From the NCBI RefSeq assembly GCF_001661345.1, contig NW_017962918.1:558001-622000 (forward strand): 64,000 nucleotides of DNA, read 5' to 3'. Both the position numbers and the translations under genes were made by a program. The notes beneath the pieces were generated by a model. It was not told the DNA's origin, searched no databases, and saw only the letters and a list, made by a program, of their open reading frames with translations. Positions 43,838-53,713 of this stretch are shown here, in pieces. Each line of letters begins with the position of its first letter. Position 1 is the stretch's first letter. This DNA comes from Ascoidea rubescens DSM 1968. Its lineage: Eukaryota; Ascomycota; Saccharomycetes; Ascoideales; Ascoideaceae.

Positions 43838-45397
43838 TTATAGACAACAACATACTTTCTGGAAAAAGGATTTATTTTTGTTTGAGTTGATTGAATCTAG
43901 TTCGCCTTGATCGTTGATTGGATTCATACCATGTTGGTTATTTAATTGGTTATTGTTGATCATATTGTTTGAGGTGTATTGGTTATTGGATAGTTTTGAA
44001 TTGTAAGTATTTCTATTTGAATTCAAGTTGTTTGGCAAGTTTTGTTGAGCTAGGTTAGTTTTGCTGTTGGGAGCGATAGCGTAGTTTGAAGTGTTGTTGA
44101 TGGCGTAGTTATTGGCGCTATTGTTTTTATTCAAGTAAGGAGAAGAGGGGCTTCCATTCTGGTTGAGTAGGTTGTTTTTGTTGTTCTGGCGTAAGTTTTG
44201 TTGGTTTTGGAGATTTTGTCTGGATCTTGAGTTGGGGTTATTGATGTTAATGTTGTTTGAGGTGATTTGGTTGTTGACGTTGTTGATGATGTTATTTTGG
44301 GGGTTGTTATTTGGAGGAATATTATTTGGAGGAATGTTTTGAGGGTTATTTGAGTTGTTCTTGTTGTTAATATTTTGGTTTGTGTTTGCATTGTTGTTGT
44401 TGTTTTGTTGGTGGTGATGTCTTCTTGGATTTGGATAACCGTAGCCATGTAGATTTGGTTTTTTGTTTATCAGGTAGTCCCAACCTTTACCGGCGTTGAG
44501 ATCCATCCAGTCGTAGTGGCCATCTTCTTTTTCACCAATATCTTGAAGGGATTTGTCCATGACGCTTCTAAGGTAGTCGTAGTTGGGTGTTTCGTCGAAT
44601 TTTAGATTGCGAACATAGTTCAAGTAGTCAGTAAAGCCAGAGGGAAAGCCGTAACATAGTTCGGAAACAACAGTTGATTGCTTTTTTTCACCAATTTTTT
44701 CATACTTCAACTTGTTGGTGGGAGCCTTTAAGCCCTGCCATGGTAAGGAGCCCCTTAGAAAGTACATGAAGACGTGGCCTAGGGATTCCAAGTCGTCTCT
44801 TCTGCTTTGTTCTCTTCCGAGGTGAGTGTTTATACTCATATATCTAGCGGTACCACTAAGGGATTTTCTTTCTCTGTAAGGGATGTGAGCTTTTGATTTG
44901 GGGTCCCTGTAGTATTTGGCCATGCCAAAGTCGACAATGTAGATGAGGTTTGGGTTTTTTGATTTTGGGTTGGCGACTAAGAAGTTGTCTGGTTTGATGT
45001 CTCTGTAGATGAGGTTGTTTTCGTGGATGGTTTGAACTCTGGAAATCATTTGTTTGGCGACCTGGATGGTTGTCTTTACGGAGAATTTTCTTCCACACCA
45101 TTCAAAAAGGTCTTCTAGAGAGGGGCCTAGGAGGTCGATGACGAGGATGTTGTGGAGGCCCTCCTGGCCAAAGTAGTATGCGTTGGGAACACCAATTGAG
45201 CCATTAAGGATTCTGTAGGCTCTGAATTCGTCTCTTAGTTGGGGAGCCTCAGACTTTCTTGGTTCGAATTTGATAGCAACTTGTTGGTTGGCGAGGAGGT
45301 TCATGCCCTCGAAGATGATGCCAAAGGAGCCCTCACCTATTTTTTTGCCAACTTTGTAGTGAACGCCGACAACATTGGAAGAGTGAACTTGAGACAT
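43838..45397 (-). CDS. YCK2: Plasma-membrane casein kinase I, Yck1/Yck2 type
   Basis: Yck1/Yck2 are palmitoylated casein kinase I isoforms acting in glucose sensing, endocytosis, septins and morphogenesis. The ATG at 45395-45397 (MSQVHSSNVVGVHYKVGKK) gives 519 residues; the preceding codons start at TTG. Kinase motifs: GEGSFGIIFEG (21-31), Lys43 in VAIKFEPRKSEAPQL, YRDIKPDN (131-138, Asp133), VDFGMAK (155-161) and the CK1 signature SGTARYMSINTHLGREQSRRDD. After the kinase, NKKPNLHGYGYPNP is typical of Yck1/2. A ~190-residue Asn/Gln-rich tail follows. The protein ends FFQKVCCCL, whereas Yck1/2 end in a Cys pair that is palmitoylated by Akr1; the extra terminal Leu is unusual. One CTG codon lies at 44471-44473 in the WDY-x-INKK segment. 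Confidence 0.93.
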   Translation of the reverse strand: MSQVHSSNVVGVHYKVGKKIGEGSFGIIFEGMNLLANQQVAIKFEPRKSEAPQLRDEFRAYRILNGSIGVPNAYYFGQEGLHNILVIDLLGPSLEDLFEWCGRKFSVKTTIQVAKQMISRVQTIHENNLIYRDIKPDNFLVANPKSKNPNLIYIVDFGMAKYYRDPKSKAHIPYRERKSLSGTARYMSINTHLGREQSRRDDLESLGHVFMYFLRGSLPWQGLKAPTNKLKYEKIGEKKQSTVVSELCYGFPSGFTDYLNYVRNLKFDETPNYDYLRSVMDKSLQDIGEKEDGHYDWMDLNAGKGWDYLINKKPNLHGYGYPNPRRHHHQQNNNNNANTNQNINNKNNSNNPQNIPPNNIPPNNNPQNNIINNVNNQITSNNININNPNSRSRQNLQNQQNLRQNNKNNLLNQNGSPSSPYLNKNNSANNYAINNTSNYAIAPNSKTNLAQQNLPNNLNSNRNTYNSKLSNNQYTSNNMINNNQLNNQHGMNPINDQGELDSINSNKNKSFFQKVCCCL

Positions 45398-46706
45398 TTG
45401 CAAGTGGATTTCAAGTAAATGAGGTGGGTAAAATTGTTATTAATATTGTTGTTATTATTATTACTGTTGTTATTATTGTTATTGTGATAGATATTATATC
45501 ATGCAAATAATAAAGGTAAATAGGAGTTGAGTCGATTGGGTTAGACCAGGATAGATAGAGGGATAAGGGATGAGGGAAAAAAAACAAAAACAGGTGATGG
45601 AGGAAATGGACGAGTGTTAGATTAATATGTTGGGAGATGAAGTAACTAAGAAATTAATACAAGGAAAAAATTAATTAGTTACTACAGTCTATAGTATAGT
45701 ATATCGATGTGAGATTTGGAGAGAGATGAGAGATGAGAGATGAGAAATCAGAGGGAGGAGAAAAGTAACGAGGATATAATGCGAAGAAATCAGGCTGTTT
45801 AAATCAGAGACAAAAGAAGTAAGAGCAGGAGATAAAATGGGTGAGAAACAGCCAGGAATCAGAGTATTAGGCTAGTGGGAGTGAAAAAAAAAGAAAGTGA
45901 GAGAAGAAAAACCAGCTAAAACGATGAAAAATAGTGAAAAATGTGAGAAACAGTGTTGGATAAGTGCTGAAAGAGTGCTGAAGTGTGAGAAAGCAGAGGA
46001 AAGGTTGGTTAACGAGCACAAGCAGCAAAAAGAGAAAGCTGTAGAGGACGATTTGAGGTTGATTTGGCTATATTTATCTTTCTGTTTATACCTGAAGGTG
46101 TGAAGGTGCGAAGGTTGATAACGTATGGAGTAGAGAAACTGTTGTTGTTGTTGTTAGTCGCAGTGTTTGAGCACAAGTGGGCTCCTTGTGATAAGGGGAA
46201 GTAGTACGAAACGAGAAATCCAAACGAGCACAGGCGTAGGAAGCAAGAAGCAGAGAAGGCGAGGAAAGCTGAAGCAGAGGAAGCAGACGCAGAAGAGCAG
46301 AAGGACAAAGTGGGACAGAGCAGCAAAAGCAGCACGGAGAGCTGCGTGTGCTGCGCGTGAGGCTATATTTATCAGGGGTCTGACAGGAGTAGACCCCAAA
46401 CGCGGGGTCTGTGTGGTCATGCGCGGTGGTGCGTTCATGCTTTATTATGTGTGTCTGTGATTTTGTGCGCTGGATGATGTATTTCTGCGTGTGACCGCAT
46501 ACGGGAGCGCATCCACTGTGCTGGCTTTTGATCTGGAGGTTTTATTTTTACTGGTTTGGGAGATTTTTTAGAAGCCGAAGCATCTTTTTCAAGAAACAAT
46601 TTCCAATCCACTGCTATCGCACAGCTGCTGCCAATTATTCTGCTAGCTTCCTATATATCCTCCGACATTCTTCTATTTTGCTCATCGCCTCCACTTATTC
46701 TACAAC
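45398..46706. other. 1.3-kb divergent YCK / Zn2Cys6 promoter region
   Basis: Two composition domains are visible. 45398-45900 is AT-rich with GAGATGAGAGATGAGA-type repeats at 45718-45748. 46140-46520 is GC-rich, with a purine tract of AAGCAGAAG type on the + strand (46216-46310) next to CTGCGTGTGCTGCGCGTGAGG. Short frames in the GC-rich part look like chance. No gene is called. Confidence 0.5.
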
Positions 46707-49700
46707 ATGGCCAAGATCACTCGAGTTCGAACTGGCTGCTGGACCTGCAAAGCCAGACGAAGAAAGTGCGACGAGGCTAAACCTCACTGCCAGAATTGCA
46801 CCAAAAGCAACAGAACCTGCGAGGGCTACGGAATAAGACTCAGTTTCGATGTCGACGACAGCAGAAACAACCTTGTTAATGGCATCACCAAGAACTCGAA
46901 GGGCGAAATAGTCAAATATGGTTTCAGAGGCAGACCACGGCTCAGCGAGAGCCTCAAAGCAAGAAGCAAAAACACCCTCATCAACAACATCAAGCATGAC
47001 AATCCCACCATCCTCACTGACACCATCCTCAACGACAAAATCATTGCCGACAACATCAAAAACAACATCGCCAACAGTAACCAAATAGACACTGTCCTCA
47101 AAAATCCTGACAACAATACCGATAATAATCAAGTTGAAATTCAGTTCAATTTTAATCAAAAATTCACCACTGAAGATAACAACTTGAATGGCTTCAATAC
47201 AAACGATCCCAACATTATACTAAGCAACTCTCATAACAACTATGATAGTGCTTCTAATCATAACATTGCTGATGATAACATTGCTGACAATAGCATTACT
47301 GACGATAACATCGCTAATCACAACATCACCAATAACAATATCACCAATGATAATGAAACTATTTCTCTTCCGGCGTCAACCCCAATGTCTCTCTCAAATT
47401 CAATAATGACGAATAATAATAACAATAACAATAACAATAACAATAATAATAATAATAATAATGATAATAATGATAATGATAATAATAATAATGATAATGA
47501 TAATAATGATAATGATAATGATAATAATGATAATGATAATGATAATGATACTCACGACAACAATTTTCAATCCAACTCAATTCCCTTGAAAAAATCAACC
47601 TCCTACTCAAACAACTCTCCTCACTCAATCACCTCCATCAACTCAAACAACTCTCTCTCTCCTCTGATCTCCTTTATCCAAGATCCTGACACTCTTTTCA
47701 ATAACATCTTCCAACAGTTTTACGCAAACTTAAACAACAATATCAACTTCAACAACAACCAAACCCAAAATATCCTTTATGATGGCCTAGATTACCTATT
47801 ACACAACTCTTTACCAACAACTAAATTCAATTCAAATTATTCAAACTTTAATCAAAATAACATTAACAACAACAATAACAACAATAATAATAATAATAAT
47901 TATAACAATAATAACAATAATAACAATAATAACATTTACTCAAACAATCACTCATTTATATCAAATGATATAAATCATAACAACACTATCCATAATAACC
48001 ATCCTAATATTCACCCTAATATTCATAAAAATTTTAATAATACTAATATTAAGCTGGATCTTAATAATAATAATCAGCATAACGACAAATATGACAACAA
48101 CGATGATAACAATGATGATGACGAAGACATCTTAAACAATAGCCATAAACTACATCTCAACCACATCATAAACAATAACATCTTTGTCAACGTTGAAAAA
48201 TCAACTACAACAAACTACGTATCTTCCCACAACTCTCCCAACACCACTCAACTAAATAAAGACATTGAAAATTTCATCAACAACAACATTAATAACCTAT
48301 ACTCAAATACAACTCTATCCTACTCCGAAGAAAACATGATGCTAAAACATTTCTTCAAAAAACTACTACCTCTATTGGATGCTCATCCAAACTCTCCCTG
48401 GCCTGAATTAGCCCTAAAATACTGCGACTTTGAAATAGCAAAATCTTGCTTCATTTCTCTAAGTTGCATGCATCTTTACGAAACAAAAGGTGTTAAAGAA
48501 TTCTATAATAAAGGCCTAAGTCATATTAAAAACACCTTAAATTACCTAGTCACCTATATAAATAAAAGAAGCAGACACAGAGAAATGAATAAAAACAATT
48601 TTAAAAACAAAAACACTTTCAACAACAACAACAACAACAACAACAATGAAATTCTTACCGCTCTTAATAATAATATCAACAACATCAATAGTATTATTAA
48701 TGAGAATAATGATAACATTGAAATCACTAATAACGACGATGATATAAATATTACAAGAGTTGTTGGGAACCTAAAAGATGAAACTATTAGAAAACAACAG
48801 TCTGGTTTCTTTGTTATTTTACTCTTGATTTTAGTTCATTTATTATTTGGCGTAATCGAAAGTGGTAGGTCTTCATTAACAAGAGTCTTTTTAAAATTGT
48901 TTGCAAGCATCGTCGAGGACTCAATTTTTGAATCGGCTTTAAAACAAATTAATCAATCCCAAGCTATTATCTGTATACTATCATGGTATGATGCTGTCAC
49001 TGCTCTAATTTCTCCTGATTGTAGATTGCCCTATAGTAATCCTGAATGGTATGGAACAAAAAACGATAAAATCAGCATGGCAAGAGTTTTAGGCTGTCCA
49101 GGAGAAATCTTTAAAAGTATCTTTAAATTATGCTTTCTAAAAAGAGATTTAAAATATAACTACATCAATAACGACCAGACAAAAATGAATAGATACAACG
49201 AACTAAAAGCTGATTTTTTAAATTATAGAGAATATGTCAACTATAACCAAGAGGCTGACATCGAAAATGTTAACTCAATTTTAACTGGCACAAAATCCCA
49301 AAAAAATATATCATCGAGAAAAGTTTTAAGTCAACATGAAAGTTACATACTAAGACTAAAAGGCGCAAAATGTTGGTCTATGTGTTGTTTAGTTATCTTG
49401 ACTAAAATTGTTAAACCTGATGCTCAGTATAAAGATAAAATCAATGGCTATATCGATGAATTTATTGAAGCTTATCAAGGAATGGATTCTAGTTCTCCAA
49501 TAATAACACAAATGGTTTATCCAATTCTCTTGATCGGCTGTGAGTCAACAACAGAGTATCAAAGAAAAAATTTACTAAAATTTATTGATACATTATATGA
49601 GACTGTGAAATTGGGCAACTTATTCACATTGAAAAGTATTGTTCAAGAAGTTTGGTCGACTGGTAAAACATGTGAGGAAATTCTTGGTGGTAAAGATTGG

Positions 49701-49733
49701 TTGCAAAGTGGAATAGATTTTTTACCCATATAA
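46707..49733 (+). CDS. Zn2Cys6 transcription factor with Fungal_trans_2-like region
   Basis: A fungal binuclear zinc-cluster regulator of 1,008 residues. The cluster is at the extreme N-terminus: C11, C14, C21, C28, C31 and C38 in the spacing CX2CX6CX6CX2CX6C. The flanking [21 protein letters not shown] and [10 protein letters not shown] recall Arg81/Pro1-type clusters. Residues about 100-520 are dominated by Asn and Asp repeats. The C-terminal half has helical blocks such as [20 protein letters not shown], the [21 protein letters not shown] segment, [21 protein letters not shown] and [20 protein letters not shown]. The whole ends [11 protein letters not shown] and fits the Fungal_trans_2 regulatory domain. 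Targets cannot be inferred; kinship with Arg81 is only a possibility. The first ~110 codons are GC-rich, unlike the rest. Confidence 0.85.
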   Translation: MAKITRVRTGCWTCKARRRKCDEAKPHCQNCTKSNRTCEGYGIRLSFDVDDSRNNLVNGITKNSKGEIVKYGFRGRPRLSESLKARSKNTLINNIKHDNPTILTDTILNDKIIADNIKNNIANSNQIDTVLKNPDNNTDNNQVEIQFNFNQKFTTEDNNLNGFNTNDPNIILSNSHNNYDSASNHNIADDNIADNSITDDNIANHNITNNNITNDNETISLPASTPMSLSNSIMTNNNNNNNNNNNNNNNNNDNNDNDNNNNDNDNNDNDNDNNDNDNDNDTHDNNFQSNSIPLKKSTSYSNNSPHSITSINSNNSLSPLISFIQDPDTLFNNIFQQFYANLNNNINFNNNQTQNILYDGLDYLLHNSLPTTKFNSNYSNFNQNNINNNNNNNNNNNNYNNNNNNNNNNIYSNNHSFISNDINHNNTIHNNHPNIHPNIHKNFNNTNIKLDLNNNNQHNDKYDNNDDNNDDDEDILNNSHKLHLNHIINNNIFVNVEKSTTTNYVSSHNSPNTTQLNKDIENFINNNINNLYSNTTLSYSEENMMLKHFFKKLLPLLDAHPNSPWPELALKYCDFEIAKSCFISLSCMHLYETKGVKEFYNKGLSHIKNTLNYLVTYINKRSRHREMNKNNFKNKNTFNNNNNNNNNEILTALNNNINNINSIINENNDNIEITNNDDDINITRVVGNLKDETIRKQQSGFFVILLLILVHLLFGVIESGRSSLTRVFLKLFASIVEDSIFESALKQINQSQAIICILSWYDAVTALISPDCRLPYSNPEWYGTKNDKISMARVLGCPGEIFKSIFKLCFLKRDLKYNYINNDQTKMNRYNELKADFLNYREYVNYNQEADIENVNSILTGTKSQKNISSRKVLSQHESYILRLKGAKCWSMCCLVILTKIVKPDAQYKDKINGYIDEFIEAYQGMDSSSPIITQMVYPILLIGCESTTEYQRKNLLKFIDTLYETVKLGNLFTLKSIVQEVWSTGKTCEEILGGKDWLQSGIDFLPI
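47407..47560 (+). repeat. AAT/GAT codon repeat (Asn/Asp)
   Basis: Runs of AAT and AAC pass into GATAATGAT units inside the zinc-cluster gene, coding for poly-Asn and then alternating Asn-Asp. A second Asn run lies at about 47865-47935. Confidence 0.85.
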
Positions 49734-50210
49734 AAAGATATCATATTAGGATTACATTAAAATATGCAACTAGTTGTGTAAAATCTTTTCTTTTCCATAA
49801 TCTAGTTTAGAATAAAGGCAGTTTTAAAGAAAGAAAGAAAGAAAGAAAAAAAAAATTTAAAAATAGTATCTTGAAAAACAGTCTGGATTATAGTTATAGA
49901 TTAAGAAATCGATTGTTCAAGGAATTTATTTTTAAAATAATTTAATTAAAACTCGAGAAAGGTGCATCCGTTCGTTAGTATTATTATTTGACTATATTTT
50001 ATATTAAAAATAGCTATTTCAAATGAACTATTAATCATTAATTTAGGTTTTGTCAATATAAATTGGTTTTTTTGAAAGTTTTTATATTATATATCCTTTG
50101 ATAAGGCTTAGGTTTTTTATTACAATATCAATATTTAAATCAACAATAGATTTAGTAATTATTACTTTAAACCTTATGAAAACAAGTATGCTGGGCTTCT
50201 AAGTCTAACT
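49734..50210. other. Convergent 3' region of the zinc-cluster gene and EST2
   Basis: AT-rich, with a short AAAG repeat near 49830-49850. No coding or RNA feature is recognised. Terminators of both genes must lie here. Confidence 0.5.
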
Positions 50211-53207
50211 TTAATACAAAAAATACTTTAAATGAATATACTGCAAAAAATAGCTGATTTCTTTTAACTTTGTATTTGAATTATTGAATTCCATTAAGAA
50301 TGCTGATGCGCAAACATTTATTATTGTTTTTAGAAATTTTGTATCTCCAATATTGATTTTCTTATAAGAATTTAATTGGGTGAAAGTTGAACTAATGATA
50401 TCTTTGAAAAACAATTTAAATAGATCTAGTTCAAATGAAAAGTTGTGTGTATAAGTAACTAAACAATTTGCAATATTTTGGACACAAATATAAATATTTA
50501 ATTTCACAAAATGAAGATTGGATAAATTATGACCATTAATTGAAGATTTTAATCTTAAAATGTGTAATTTTCTTAAAAAATAATACAATTTTTTAATAGA
50601 AGTGACGGCTTTTTGAAATAAAAATGAATGTTAGTACTTTCAGTAATAAATTCAATTTGAATATAGCTTCAAAATCATACTTACAATTGAGATGAAGCTT
50701 ATTGGGAATTTTTACAATGTTTAATGATCTTGTGCAAATATTCAAACCACAAAACAATATAAATTGTGACTGATTCAAGATATTGCTGGTGTTTTCTTGA
50801 GCAATGCTCAGATCAAAGAAATTTGATGATATTTTGTTGTTGTTTAATGAAATTGAATATTCTTGAAGACCATTTTTAATTTTTTGATAATTCTCAATTG
50901 CCATGGATTTTCTGGAAGAAATTATTAAAAAATCATCAACAAATCTCAAAATCAAAATCTTTGAGAGATCGATATTAAATAGGATTTTTTCTAAAAAATG
51001 ATCATAAACCAAATCACAGAAACTTGATGACAAACCAAATCCCTGAAAAATTCCTCTTTTTCTGATATATACATCCAGTTTAATTTTCAATGCAGTTTTT
51101 TTAACCTGATTCTTAATTATCTCTAAAATTTCTGCCCTATTAAACACCAAAATTTTATTTTTGTTTTCTATCAAACAATTGCTAAATGGTTTATTGATTT
51201 CATTAATTTCTGCCAAATATCCAACAGATGCAACTGATTTAAGTTTATTGTTGCTGAAATTATGAGTTTCTGTTGGACTATAGAAAAAAGATGCATCAAC
51301 TAAATTTTGAGAGATATTAAGGACTTCTTTTGCTGGAATTGAATCAAAGCAACCTTTAATATCGAATTTAACAACATATAAAGTTGGCCTATTATTTTTG
51401 ATAAATTCTATTGTTAGTTAAATGCTTTTTAGACAAAATATTTTCCAGAAAACTTTAATGATACATACAAAATCCCATTATTTGATTTTTTGAGAACATT
51501 TTTGAATTTTTCAATATTTAAAAAGATATCTTGTATATTTTTTAGTCTTGGAAGCTTGTAAGATGAGTTAAATCTTATAAACTTTAAAATATTTTTGATG
51601 GGAACAATTTCAGAATTGAGATGATTAAAATGACCAAACTTAAGAACATAAAACAAATATTAGTAAGTAATTTTTTTGTTTAAAATAAAAAAAATACTTA
51701 CATCACCTTTTTCTCCCTTGTATGGTTTACTGATTATTCTGAAATCAGATTTTTTGGGTAAAAGTTTTAATTGTGAAAAATAATGACTTGTTTCTTTAAA
51801 TGTGTTTGCTTTTGAGTCTACAATGTCATGTTTCAATAAATGAGTATTGAAATATCTATCCAAAAATGGTTTTGATAACTTATTCCAAACATTATGACGA
51901 AAATATAGAGTATTTGATGTTAGACCTTCAGTTAAATGAAAAAAAGTTGACAATAAGTTATTTAAAAATTTTTGGAAAAACCAATTAATATAGAATTTCA
52001 ATAGGGATAATCTTTTTTCAAAATCTTGTTTATTTAATTTTGCAGTAGTCTTTTTCCCTAACCAAGGCACTTCTTTTAATTTGATATTTAAAATCAATTG
52101 ATCAATTTTGAATGATTGTTTCTTTGACATGAGAATATATTTAGATATCTCTACAATAGAAATTTTTGTCAGTAAGCCATTCGATTATCAAATCAGCTTA
52201 AAAAATCAAAAAAAATCAAAAAAAATTAAAAAAATAAACATACTGGAAAATAATACAGCTTTATTTTTTTTAGTTCCAATTAATTCAATTGGAAATATTT
52301 TATCAACAACTGTAATTGTAAATCGAATGACATCTTTAATATCAGTGGAGTTTTTAATGATTTCATTCGCTGAGATTTCTTGCTGTGGACATTTTTTGTC
52401 AAAAATATGTTTATAAGTAAATTTTGATGATTTATGATTGACTAATAACTTGGAAAGTATTTTATGGACAAATCTTAGCTTTTTAGGAATCCTGTAGTTG
52501 TGAGTTGATAAAATAGTAGGAAATATATCTGATAATAATTTATTTGAACTATCTGGTAAAAAGGATTGGTAATGATCAATTAAATAGTTATAATCATTGT
52601 TATTATTGAAGTATTTATGAAAGATGGCAATTTTCGATATTGTGTTTTCGATATTGTTGTGATTGGTAGATTTGTTATCAAAACTACCTTTTTTTAAAAT
52701 CTTTTCGCCAAACAATTGAACGAATGAACAATTGGAGGGATTGTATAGGTATCCATTGCAGTTGATTAATATGTAAAGAAATAAGTTGGGGCCAATTCTT
52801 GAGTTTAATATTTTAAAATCCAAGGACTTCAATATGTTTATTTGGTAGCTTGAACTTGAACAATTGATAACAGATGAAATATCGTCTGAATTTTTAGTTA
52901 ATTTGAATCCATTGGTAATAATGTTATTTGAAAAATCGTTAATTTGGCTTTTGTTTTTTTGGCTTATGTTGATGATGCTTTGAGTTAGCAAGAAATGGAT
53001 AACTTTGTCAATTAAATCAGTGTGGTTTAAGTCAGTCAGCAATAATTCTGTTGGAACCTTTTTGCTTGAATATTCAGATAAATATAAGTTTGATAGTAAA
53101 CTTTGGTAGGTCGAAGGGTCTGTTGGATTAATTAGAAGATGCTCAGGGTCTTGAGTGAGGTTTATTTTCAAGAGCTTGCAATTTAAATAATGTAAAAGAG
53201 TAAGCAT
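50211..53207 (-). CDS. EST2: Telomerase reverse transcriptase Est2 (five exons)
   Basis: Est2 is the catalytic subunit of telomerase. Coding pieces at 52244-53207, 51702-52150, 51469-51638, 50685-51388 and 50211-50608 join in frame across four GT-AG introns to give 894 residues (S. cerevisiae Est2: 884). Exon 1 is the TEN domain and linker, with LTDLNHTDLIDKVIHFLLTQ and, near its end, PIELIGTKKNKAVLF. Exon 2 has the T-motif-like LYFRHNVWNKLSKPFLDRYF and motif 1 LLPKKSDFRIISKP. Exons 3-4 join as NNGILPTLYVVKFDIKGCFD, motif A with Asp537. Motif B' is GIFQGFGLSS (640-649) and motif C is RFVDDFLIIS with Asp679-Asp680. Exon 5 is the C-terminal extension. All three catalytic Asp residues are present. 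The splice model is inferred but restores homology at every junction. Confidence 0.93.
50609..50684 (-). other. EST2: EST2 intron 4 (76 nt)
   Basis: Donor GTAAGT, exact TACTAAC, acceptor CAAAAAG. Phase 1: T joins CC to make Ser763. The join connects NKLHLN to VTSIKKLYYFLRKL at the start of the C-terminal extension. Confidence 0.85.
51389..51468 (-). other. EST2: EST2 intron 3 (80 nt)
   Basis: Donor GTATGT, branch-like AACTAAC, acceptor AATAATAG. An earlier AG just after the branch site gives a stop codon at once. The later AG gives NNGILPTLYVVKFD, which matches NNVLPELYFMKFD of S. cerevisiae Est2 as I recall it. Confidence 0.88.
51639..51701 (-). other. EST2: EST2 intron 2 (63 nt)
   Basis: Donor GTAAGT, branch-like TACTAAT, acceptor CTTAAG. 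Phase 0: joins KGEKGD to FGHFNHLNSEIV. The branch site differs by one base from TACTAAC. Confidence 0.8.
52151..52243 (-). other. EST2: EST2 intron 1 (93 nt)
   Basis: Donor GTATGT, branch-like TACTGAC, acceptor TTGTAG. Phase 1: the A before the donor joins AG to make Lys322. The join restores the FSKISKYIL stretch that follows the GTKKNK block. Confidence 0.85.
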
Positions 53208-53713
53208 GGAGTAGTGATGTTATACAATTGAGCGATAACACTGGTGAATAAGTTGTGAATAAGTTGTGAGCTAAAGAAAATTTAATTGCAATGTTTTTGA
53301 CTGAAAAAAGTTGCAATTAAGTTTGAAATTTGGAATTTGGGTTTTTAAACAGTTAAAATGGTTCTAAAAGAATGTTGGGTGAAGAGGTGGATAACATTAA
53401 TGATTAGAATTGATTGGGCTATAAAAAGAATAATCGAAGGCGATAATATTTAAAGACTATATAAGTATGAGAGATCAGAAGCTGATATAGGCAAGATTGA
53501 AACACAAAAAAATACAACAAACACAACAAAAAGGCAACAGAAGGACAAGAACAGGAACAAAAAGAGAGAGATAAAATAGTAAATATCGGTGCAAATAAAT
53601 ATAATTGGAAATGAAATAATTATCATTAATGTTGATTGGAGGAGGTTTTTTTTATTTGTTAATAATGAAAAATATATTATAGATAATTTATGAATATCAA
53701 ATAAGGATGGAAA
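53208..53713. other. EST2 promoter / RSB1-like B 3' flank
   Basis: Short AT-rich region between two minus-strand genes, with an ACAACAAACACAACAAAAAGG-like A/C-rich patch near 53505-53560. No gene is seen. Confidence 0.45.

Noticed and set aside
50211-52130. Reverse-transcriptase motif with several broken frames, which could suggest a decayed retroelement
   Set aside because: The FVDD motif sits in a protein that matches Est2 from the TEN domain to the C-terminal extension, and the breaks coincide with GT-AG introns. No integrase, protease, Gag or LTR is present.
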